From a bacterium (GTDB lineage Bacteria; Desulfobacterota; GWC2-55-46; S146-80; JALXFI01): DNA of 10,508 nt. Location: contig JALXFI010000402.1 in assembly GCA_027069035.1 (NCBI GenBank), positions 1 to 10,508 of the forward strand. The letters are read 5' to 3'. A program made the translations under genes and the position numbers. The notes under the pieces are model-generated. The model ran no database searches. It was not told the origin of the DNA and saw nothing but the letters and a program-made list of their open reading frames with translations. Every line of letters begins with the position of its first letter. The first letter of the stretch is position 1. Positions 1 through 5,630 of the stretch are shown one piece after another.

Positions 1-1646
1 ATATGAACAGGGCGGTTGTGGATATCAACGGCAAGCACTATACACCTCCTGAGATATCTGCAATGGTGCTTCAAAAACTGAAGAGATCCGCTGAGGTCTA
101 TCTTGGAGAGACCGTGACGGAGGCGGTTATCACGGTCCCTGCATATTTTAACGACAGTCAAAGACAGGCCACAAAGGATGCGGGTAAGATAGCCGGTCTT
201 GACGTGAAGAGGATCATAAACGAGCCTACTGCCGCCGCTCTTGCCTATGGACTTGATAAGAAAAAAGAGGAGCTTATTGCTGTCTTTGATTTTGGTGGCG
301 GCACCTTTGATATATCCATACTTGAAGTGGGCGAGGGGGTTTTTGAGGTAAAATCAACCAATGGAGACACACACCTTGGTGGAGACAATATAGACCAGAA
401 GATCATAGATTGGCTTATAGAAGAGTTTAAAAAAGACCAGGGTATTGACCTTAGCGCCGACAGGATGGCCCTTCAGAGGCTTAAAGAGGCGGCAGAAAAG
501 GCAAAGATAGAGCTTTCATCCGTAAAGGAGACGGATATAAACCTGCCTTTTGTAACGGCTGATGCTTCGGGACCGAAACATCTTTATCTAAAATTAAGCA
601 GAGCAAAGCTTGAGCAACTTTGCGAGGACGTCTTTTTAAGATGCCTTCCGCCTTGTAAGCAGGCGCTAAAAGACGCAGGAGTAAATGCGTCGGATATAAA
701 AGAGGTCGTTCTTGTCGGCGGCATGACGCGTGTGCCTAAGATTCAGCAGATCGTTACCGACTTTTTCGGGAAAGAGCCCCACAGAGGTGTAAATCCCGAT
801 GAGGTTGTTTCCATTGGCGCCGCCATTCAGGCAGGGGTGCTTGCCGGTGATGTAAAAGAGGTTGTCCTCCTTGATGTTACACCTCTATCATTAGGGATTG
901 AGACGCTTGGCGGTGTAATGACAAAACTTATTCCAAGAAATACAACCATTCCGTCAAAAAAGAGTGAGATATTTACAACCGCTGCTGACAGTCAGACGAG
1001 TGTTGAAGTCCATGTTCTACAGGGAGAAAGGGAGATGGCCGCCGATAACAGGACACTTGGCAGATTTCACCTTACCGGAATACCGCCGGCGCCAAGAGGT
1101 GTGCCGCAGGTAGAGGTGGTTTTCGATATCGATGCAAATGGCATATTGAATGTTTCCGCAAAGGATAAGGCAACTAATAAGGAACAGAATATCACTATAA
1201 CGGCAAGCAGCGGCCTCAGTAAGGAAGAGGTTGAGAAGATGGTGAAAGAGTCTGAGTCTCATGCGGATGAGGACAAGAAGAAAAGGGAACTTATAGAAAC
1301 TAAGAACCAGCTTGATTCTCTTATATATACTACCGAAAAAACCTTTAATGAACATAAGGATAAACTTCCGGAAGATAGTGTGAAAAGTTTGGAGGATGCG
1401 TTGTCAGAAGGGAAAAAGGTGTTGGAGACCGGTGATGCGGATGCCATGAAGAAGGCCGTTGAGAAGATAACACAGGCATCGCATAGTCTTGCCGAAGTGA
1501 TGTATAAGCAGCAGGCCCAGGGCGAGGCGGGACAGACGGGAGCGGATAAAACAGGAGCACAGGGCGCCGAAGAGTCGGAAGAAAAAGGCGATGTTGTTGA
1601 TGCCGAGGTTGTGAATGAAGATGAAGAAAGCGGTGACAGACCATAA
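1..1646 (+). CDS. dnaK: Chaperone DnaK (Hsp70), 5'-truncated by window edge
   Basis: ATP-dependent cytoplasmic Hsp70 chaperone. Reading starts inside the ATPase domain: the ATG at position 3 aligns near E. coli DnaK residue 98, so about 97 residues lie upstream and this ATG is internal. Visible (numbered from that Met): the AYFNDSQRQATKDAG block, the phosphate-binding GGGTFDIS (Thr101, equivalent to E. coli Thr199), LVGGMTR, the interdomain linker VVLLDVTPLSL (~287), the beta substrate-binding domain with HVLQGE and FDIDANGILNVSAKDK, a helical lid, and a charged Gly/Glu-rich tail with the family's DVVDAE signature. Full length would be about 644 residues, normal for DnaK. It ends in tandem stops TAA-TAG. 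An unusual triple-Cys patch lies at 207-218. No dnaJ or grpE follows; the next gene is a Clp ATPase. A housekeeping copy versus an extra paralogue cannot be decided here. Confidence 0.97.
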   Translation, partial: MNRAVVDINGKHYTPPEISAMVLQKLKRSAEVYLGETVTEAVITVPAYFNDSQRQATKDAGKIAGLDVKRIINEPTAAALAYGLDKKKEELIAVFDFGGGTFDISILEVGEGVFEVKSTNGDTHLGGDNIDQKIIDWLIEEFKKDQGIDLSADRMALQRLKEAAEKAKIELSSVKETDINLPFVTADASGPKHLYLKLSRAKLEQLCEDVFLRCLPPCKQALKDAGVNASDIKEVVLVGGMTRVPKIQQIVTDFFGKEPHRGVNPDEVVSIGAAIQAGVLAGDVKEVVLLDVTPLSLGIETLGGVMTKLIPRNTTIPSKKSEIFTTAADSQTSVEVHVLQGEREMAADNRTLGRFHLTGIPPAPRGVPQVEVVFDIDANGILNVSAKDKATNKEQNITITASSGLSKEEVEKMVKESESHADEDKKKRELIETKNQLDSLIYTTEKTFNEHKDKLPEDSVKSLEDALSEGKKVLETGDADAMKKAVEKITQASHSLAEVMYKQQAQGEAGQTGADKTGAQGAEESEEKGDVVDAEVVNEDEESGDRP

Positions 1647-1758
1647 TAGGCGTGAGTTTGGATAAATAATAAAAAGTCTTATAGATTTTATCCTGTTCCG
1701 TAATGTATCCCCGGTTATGCCGTCTATTTCCGTTGAATATGAAGGCTGTACCGGGCAT

Positions 1759-1782
1759 ACCTAAAAACAGATTTAGGTTTTT
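1759..1782 (+). terminator. Putative intrinsic terminator downstream of dnaK
   Basis: Seven-base perfect stem ACCTAAA (1759-1765) / TTTAGGT (1772-1778) with loop AACAGA, running into T5 (1778-1782). It lies 112 bases after the dnaK stop. The stem is AT-rich, with only two G-C pairs, so the strength is doubtful. Confidence 0.45.
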
Positions 1783-1880
1783 GGGTAAATTGGCAAGACG
1801 CCTTAAATGGATTTTTCTTTTGAGGCGTACATAACCGGTACGGTGAGAAAAAAAATCGCCGAAAACGCAGCAGTTAAGGA

Positions 1881-1927
1881 TATATTGCCAATTTCAAATC
1901 CCGCCGTGTCGGGATTTGGGGGCATAC
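1881..1927. repeat. Dispersed hairpin repeat, copy 1
   Basis: Core palindrome CAAATCCCG (1895-1903), loop CCGTGT, CGGGATTTG (1910-1918): a perfect 9-bp stem. It is flanked on the left by TATTGCCnnTTT and on the right by GG and a G/A-rich run. The same left flank and stem recur at 4541-4584, which marks this as a small non-coding repeat family and not a one-off hairpin. There is no T-run after it, so it is not a classical terminator. Confidence 0.7.
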
Positions 1928-1973
1928 ATTACCCTTCCTTTTTTTGTATAATCTTCCCTATTTGTACATGCGG

Positions 1974-1982
1974 TGGTATAAT
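1974..1982 (+). promoter_or_regulatory. Candidate extended -10 promoter for the ClpA/C-type gene
   Basis: An exact TGGTATAAT (TG at 1974-1975, TATAAT 1977-1982) matches the extended -10 consensus. The hexamer 17 bases upstream (TTCCCT, 1954-1959) is a poor -35, as is common for extended -10 promoters. Transcription would start near 1989, giving a leader of about 178 bases. Another TATAAT lies at 1947-1952 without a recognisable -35. Confidence 0.45.
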
Positions 1983-2029
1983 AAAGACTAAAGGACTTTA
2001 CAGCTCGGATATATTTTGTTAAATTTTAT

Positions 2030-2060
2030 ATTGAAGGCTTTTTAGAATTTGCCGATAAAT
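2030..2060 (+). promoter_or_regulatory. Weak heat-shock sigma (sigma-32)-like promoter candidate
   Basis: ATTGAAG (2030-2036) resembles the CTTGAAA -35 box, and GCCGATAAAT (2051-2060) resembles the CCCCATnT -10 box, with a 14-base spacer inside the allowed range. Each box has mismatches. The position, about 107 bases upstream of a Clp ATPase gene, makes it plausible, but AT-rich sequence yields such matches by chance. Confidence 0.3.
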
Positions 2061-2089
2061 AGAGTGTGTTCGGTTTGAGGTATAGGCTG

Positions 2090-2114
2090 AAAAAAACAGA
2101 GACGGTTTTTTTTT
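2090..2114 (+). promoter_or_regulatory. A/U-stem hairpin with T9 run in the leader
   Basis: A7C (2090-2097) pairs with GT7 (2105-2112) around a 7-base loop, and the T run continues to 2114 before GGGGAC. It sits between the candidate promoters and the start codon, so it could act as a weak attenuator. With only one G-C pair it may equally be fortuitous. Confidence 0.3.
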
Positions 2115-2166
2115 GGGGACTATGCCGATGCTTGTATGTTAACCGTTAAAGTGATAGAGTTTGAGT

Positions 2167-4425
2167 ATGTTTGAACTGGAAGGCTTTAGAGACAGGTTAA
2201 GCAATCGCGGTTTGAGGCTACTTGAAGAGGCTATCGAAGAATCACGCAGGAGACAGCACTACTACCTTGGCGTAGAGCATATATTTATATCCTTCACAAA
2301 GGTAGAAAAGGTATTTTTCTATGAGATCATGTCGGATCTCAATGTTGATGCCAATCAAGTAATAAACTTCCTTAATGACCACCTTACCGCTTCAAGACAA
2401 TATGTAGGTGTCGGGCTTCAGGTTCACCCCTCTACTAAAACCATTTTTAAGCTGGCATGGGAAGAGGCTCAAAGATGGGGCAGGAACCTGATTGACTCTA
2501 CCGACCTTTTTATAGCCATATTTCAGGAGAGCCAGAGCCTTCCTGTTAAGATTTTCAAGAGTTTCGGCCTTGCGCCTGATTTTATAATGAGAAGGGTCGC
2601 CGTAAAGATAAGGACAAAGGAGGAGTTTGAGGAGGAGTTACGGAGAAAATACGAACTGCCTGCAAATCTTAAACACTTTGCTGTCAATCTTAATAAACTT
2701 GCCAGATTTGAAAAACTCCCTCCGATAATAGGCAGGGAGGAAGAGATAGACAGGGTCTTGGAGATACTCTGTCATGTTGAAAGGTCCAACTCCGTTATGA
2801 TCGTCGGCGAGCCCGGTGTTGGGAAGACCGCAGTAGTGGAAGGCCTTGCAAGAAGACTTGAACTGGAACCGCAAAGTATCCCCAAAAGGCTTCGGAATAA
2901 ACAGGTTATAAACCTTCAGATGAATACTATTGTTGCCGGCACTATTTTCAGGGGGATGTTTGAAGACAGGGTGGAGAAGATAATAAAAGAGATTAAGGAG
3001 AGCAGGAACTTTATACTTTTTATTGATGAGGCTCATACCATTATAGGGGCGGGTTCGGCAATGGGGGTTCCTTCCGATGCCGCAAACATCTTTAAATCAA
3101 CACTGGCGAGGGGAGAGGTACAGATAATCGGGGCAACGACTCTCAACGAATATAAGGAGTATATTGCCGAAGACGAGGCCCTTGCAAGACGTTTCAGGGT
3201 TGTCTGCGTTGATGAGCCTGATATATCCGATACCAAAAAGATACTCTACGGGCTAAGGCCCAGACTTGAGGGAAATTATTCCGTTGAAATCACCGATGAG
3301 GCAATAGAGACATCTCTTGATATGTCTCACAGGTATATGAGATCATTGCGCCTTCCCGATAAACCCATATCATGGCTTGATACCGCAAGTGTCAAGGTGG
3401 AGATAAACAAGGACGAGAAAAAGGTTGAACCGGAAGATATAATCGAAGTCATATCTCAGGAGACAAACATTCCGAGGGATATGATATGCCGTGATACTTC
3501 TGAAAGGTTTGAAAGTATGGAAGATGCATTGAGGGGACGTGTTGTAGGACAGGAAGAGGCCGTTTCATCCCTTGCAAGCAGATTGAGACTTAACAAAGGA
3601 CCTTTAAAGGAAAACTATCAGCGTCCGGATGGCGTTCTGCTGTTTTTAGGGCCTACAGGCGTTGGAAAGACAGAACTGGCGAAGGCTCTGGCAGAGTTTT
3701 TCTTTGGCAGTGATGACAAGATGATACGTCTTGATATGTCTGAGTATAAAGAGGCGGGGCTTGGAGTCGATAAGCTTATCGGTATGCCGAGAGGGATTGT
3801 AGGCTCTGAAAGAGGCGGGATACTGACCAATAAGGTGCGTGAGAATCCATACAGTGTTGTTCTTTTAGATGAAATAGAAAAGGCAAACCCCTCTGTAGTA
3901 AATCTCTTTCTTCAGGTCTTTGATGAGGGATGGCTTACCGACGGAAGAGGGAAAAGGGTCTATTTCAGCGATTCCGTTATTATTATGACGTCCAATCTTG
4001 GTGTGGATGAGTTCAAAAAGTTTACCCAGCCTCTTGGTTTTCTTTCAAAAGATGCCGAGTTCAGCTCTTTCAGAAAAAATGTGCTTAAAGAAGTCGAGGG
4101 TACGTTCTCTCCAGAGTTTTTAAACCGTATAGATGATATTATAATATTTTCGCCTCTAACCTACGATGAAGTAAGAGAGATAGCCAGAATGTATATGGGA
4201 CAGATCATGAAGAGCATTGAACTATACGGAAAGACACTGGAAGTGACGGACAAGGCAATTGATATTATTGCCAAAGAGGGTTACAGCATAAAATACGGCG
4301 CACGTTTTCTTAAGAGAAAGATAGACGAACTTGTAAAAGTGCCGATAACTCTTAACTGGAAAGAGGGCAATGCATTTAAACTTACCGGGGCAAGGGGAAA
4401 GATAGAGCTGAGCTGGAAGAGTTAG
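2167..4425 (+). CDS. ClpA/ClpC-type AAA+ unfoldase with two ATPase domains and a non-aromatic D2 pore loop
   Basis: Hsp100 unfoldase of 752 residues, close to E. coli ClpA (758). Layout: Clp N-domain (~1-145); D1 with Walker A GEPGVGKT (214-221), pore loop IFRG (Phe261), Walker B FIDEAH (Asp287/Glu288), sensor GATT and ARRF; a short linker without the M-domain of ClpB/ClpC; D2 with GPTGVGKT (495-502), LLDEIEKA (Asp568/Glu569), TSN sensor, FLNRID arginine finger and GAR sensor 2. A PLGF motif (622-625) sits where ClpA/ClpC carry the ClpP-docking loop, suggesting a ClpP partner. Oddities: the D2 pore loop reads GIVG (Ile544) instead of GYVG, and D1 sensor 2 (LPDKAIDLIDEAAS in the neighbouring ClpB) reads LPDKPISWLDTAS. 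The ATG at 2167 is chosen over the in-frame TTG at 2161 because AGAG (2156-2159) is better spaced; the ribosome-binding site is weak either way. ClpA and ClpC cannot be separated by eye. Confidence 0.93.
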   Translation: MFELEGFRDRLSNRGLRLLEEAIEESRRRQHYYLGVEHIFISFTKVEKVFFYEIMSDLNVDANQVINFLNDHLTASRQYVGVGLQVHPSTKTIFKLAWEEAQRWGRNLIDSTDLFIAIFQESQSLPVKIFKSFGLAPDFIMRRVAVKIRTKEEFEEELRRKYELPANLKHFAVNLNKLARFEKLPPIIGREEEIDRVLEILCHVERSNSVMIVGEPGVGKTAVVEGLARRLELEPQSIPKRLRNKQVINLQMNTIVAGTIFRGMFEDRVEKIIKEIKESRNFILFIDEAHTIIGAGSAMGVPSDAANIFKSTLARGEVQIIGATTLNEYKEYIAEDEALARRFRVVCVDEPDISDTKKILYGLRPRLEGNYSVEITDEAIETSLDMSHRYMRSLRLPDKPISWLDTASVKVEINKDEKKVEPEDIIEVISQETNIPRDMICRDTSERFESMEDALRGRVVGQEEAVSSLASRLRLNKGPLKENYQRPDGVLLFLGPTGVGKTELAKALAEFFFGSDDKMIRLDMSEYKEAGLGVDKLIGMPRGIVGSERGGILTNKVRENPYSVVLLDEIEKANPSVVNLFLQVFDEGWLTDGRGKRVYFSDSVIIMTSNLGVDEFKKFTQPLGFLSKDAEFSSFRKNVLKEVEGTFSPEFLNRIDDIIIFSPLTYDEVREIARMYMGQIMKSIELYGKTLEVTDKAIDIIAKEGYSIKYGARFLKRKIDELVKVPITLNWKEGNAFKLTGARGKIELSWKS

Positions 4426-4455
4426 AATAAAATTACGTATCTTCTTTACTGACCG

Positions 4456-4486
4456 GCCACATAAGACAAGACGATTGGCTTTTTTT
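4456..4486 (+). terminator. Possible weak terminator after the ClpA/C-type gene
   Basis: GCCA (4456-4459) can pair with TGGC (4476-4479), followed directly by T7 (4480-4486). The stem is only four pairs with a 16-base loop, so this is weak; the T-run next to GGC is the main support. Confidence 0.25.
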
Positions 4487-4540
4487 AAACACTTCAACAA
4501 ACCTATTGATATTATTAAAACTCATATGCCTTAATATAGA

Positions 4541-4584
4541 TGTATTGCCGGTTTCAAATCCCGCGACAGCGGATTTGGAGTATA
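4541..4584. repeat. Dispersed hairpin repeat, copy 2
   Basis: CAAATCCCGC (4555-4564), loop GACA, GCGGATTTG (4569-4577): a 9-bp stem with one bulged C. The left flank TATTGCCnnTTT (4543-4554) is identical to copy 1 at 1883-1894 except for the two variable bases. The loop differs completely while both arms are kept, which points to conserved structure. It ends about 50 bases before the Usp start. Confidence 0.7.
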
Positions 4585-4587
4585 GAG

Positions 4588-4616
4588 TTGACATTAAAGG
4601 TCTGTTGTCATAACTT
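4588..4616 (+). promoter_or_regulatory. Candidate sigma-70-type promoter of the Usp gene
   Basis: A perfect -35 hexamer TTGACA (4588-4593) is followed 17 bases later by TAACTT (4611-4616), a weak -10; the alternative CATAAC (4609-4614) is preceded by TG in the extended position. Transcription would start near 4622, leaving a leader of only about 12 bases that begins at the ribosome-binding site GAGAGG (4622-4627). This short leader is the main doubt. Confidence 0.4.
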
Positions 4617-4633
4617 TATAAGAGAGGTGTGTT

Positions 4634-5470
4634 ATGTTCAAGAATATTCTTATCCCGGTTGACGGATCACCTAACGGTTTGGCAGCCGTTCGTTACGGCA
4701 TTTGGTTTGCGAAAAAGTTTAAGGCAACGCTGACAGGGCTCAATGTGGTTGACATTGTTGCTCTTGAAGGACCTTTTTTACACGATCTATCGGGCTCTCT
4801 TGGTTTTGAACCGTATCTCAATTTTTCTGCCAAGATGAGAGAAATGCTGGAAAATAAGGGGGACGAGTTACTAAAGAATTTCGGCCTTCAGTGCAAGGAT
4901 GAGAGAATCAAGTCGGAGACTGTGCTTGCCTTCGGTATAATCACAAACGAGATAGTTGAAAAGGCAAGGGTAAGCGATTTGGTTATTATAGGAAGGCGGG
5001 GTGTAAACTATCAATTTGAAAGCGGCCTGCTTGGCTCAATCGCCGAAGGCGTAATAAGAAAATCTCCCAAACCGATTCTGATTGTGCCCAATGAGTTTAA
5101 GGAGATAAGCAAGCCGCTTCTTGTCTATGACGGCAGCGTCAATGCAAGCAAGGCCATGAAATCGGCGGCAGAGATATCTAAAACCCTCAAACTTTCCTTA
5201 ACCGTCCTTGTGGTAACAAGTAAGGATGTCGCCGGTGAAAAGATCGTTTCAGAGGCAAGGGATTATCTAAGTCCCTACAGGCTTAATGTTGAGGTTGTTG
5301 AACGCACAGGCAGTCCCCCTGACGAGATATTGGCATATTATGAAGATAACGGCCATGACCTTATATTAACGGGTATAACAAGTCACAGCAGGATAGTTGA
5401 GATGGTGCTGGGCAGCACGACTGAATTTGTTTTGAGAAATGTAGATTGCCCCGTTTTCTTAGAGAGGTAA
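4634..5470 (+). CDS. Tandem-domain universal stress protein (UspA family)
   Basis: Cytoplasmic nucleotide-binding stress protein of 278 residues made of two fused Usp domains (~1-153 and ~158-278), about twice a single Usp. Each opens with the family beta strand and Asp (ILIPVDGS, Asp10; LLVYDGS, Asp166) and ends with the ATP-binding loop. The loop consensus is G-x2-G-x9-G(S/T). Domain 1 has Gly120-x2-Gly123-x10-Gly134-Ser135, one residue longer. Domain 2 has Gly247-x2-Ser250-x9-Gly260-Ser261, with the second Gly changed to Ser. Both domains look recognisable but not ideal for ATP; which one binds nucleotide is unknown. ATG 4634 follows GAGAGG (4622-4627) at 6 bases. It stands between two Clp ATPase genes, 160 bases before clpB, with no clear terminator, so co-transcription with clpB is possible. 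Specific function unknown. Confidence 0.92.
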   Translation: MFKNILIPVDGSPNGLAAVRYGIWFAKKFKATLTGLNVVDIVALEGPFLHDLSGSLGFEPYLNFSAKMREMLENKGDELLKNFGLQCKDERIKSETVLAFGIITNEIVEKARVSDLVIIGRRGVNYQFESGLLGSIAEGVIRKSPKPILIVPNEFKEISKPLLVYDGSVNASKAMKSAAEISKTLKLSLTVLVVTSKDVAGEKIVSEARDYLSPYRLNVEVVERTGSPPDEILAYYEDNGHDLILTGITSHSRIVEMVLGSTTEFVLRNVDCPVFLER

Positions 5471-5569
5471 AAAGTCTTCTGCCCCTTGATCTTGATGAAA
5501 TGTTTATGTCGGGTTTTCGGCACAAAGGGATTTGGGAGAAGGATTTTAGGTGTCTCTGCTTCACTTACC

Positions 5570-5604
5570 CCTTGAACCCTCGAACCCTTGATTCCTTGAA
5601 CCCT
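5570..5604 (+). repeat. 8-bp tandem repeat, four units
   Basis: Four consecutive octamers: CCTTGAAC (5570-5577), CCTCGAAC (5578-5585), CCTTGATT (5586-5593), CCTTGAAC (5594-5601), then a partial CCT. It lies just upstream of the clpB ribosome-binding site. Three units carry CTTGA, the core of a heat-shock -35 box, but no matching CCCCAT-type -10 follows. Confidence 0.75.
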
Positions 5605-5605
5605 G

Positions 5606-5630
5606 TTTTTAATATTAAAAGGTGCGGTTT
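5606..5630 (+). promoter_or_regulatory. clpB ribosome-binding site inside an A/U-only hairpin
   Basis: The palindrome TTTTAATATTAAAA (5607-5620) folds as UUUUA / loop AUAU / UAAAA, with an extra U-G pair (5606-5621). The 3' arm contains the AAAAGG of the Shine-Dalgarno (5617-5624, AAAAGGTG), so the site can be masked by a thermally weak stem. The same bases could instead be a -10: TAATAT (5610-5615) lies 16 bases after TTGATT (5588-5593). That promoter would start transcription at about 5622 and remove the hairpin, so the two readings exclude each other. Confidence 0.4.

Larger units (their letters stand above)
1647..2166. other. 520-base non-coding gap between dnaK and the ClpA/C-type gene
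   Basis: No convincing gene is present. Contents in order: a loose imperfect inverted repeat just after the dnaK stop (GGATAAA at 1660-1666 with TTTATCC at 1687-1693); a terminator-like hairpin (1759-1782); a GC-containing palindromic repeat (1895-1918); a TGnTATAAT extended -10 (1974-1982); a heat-shock-sigma-like box pair (2031-2060); an A7C/GT7 hairpin (2090-2112); and a mini-ORF starting at 2122. The gap separates the dnaK unit from the following gene, which therefore probably has its own promoter. Confidence 0.8.

Noticed and set aside
3..5. ATG at position 3 as the dnaK start
   Set aside because: The protein aligns from about residue 98 of DnaK with no loss of similarity at the edge, so this Met is internal and the gene is cut by the window.
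1895..1918. Palindromic repeat copy 1 as an intrinsic terminator
   Set aside because: The stem is strong but is followed by G-rich sequence, not a T-run, and a second copy lies close to the Usp promoter candidate.
1807..2022. 71-codon plus-strand ORF in the gap after dnaK
   Set aside because: It has no ribosome-binding site, runs through the palindromic repeat and the promoter candidates, and the peptide resembles no family I recognise.
2161..2166. TTG at 2161 as start of the ClpA/C-type gene
   Set aside because: It is only 1 base after the weak AGAG; ATG 2167 has better spacing and a typical MFE-type N-terminus.
5622..5630. GTG at 5622 as the clpB start
   Set aside because: It overlaps the AAAAGGTG ribosome-binding site. 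ATG 5631 gives the typical ClpB N-terminus and proper spacing.
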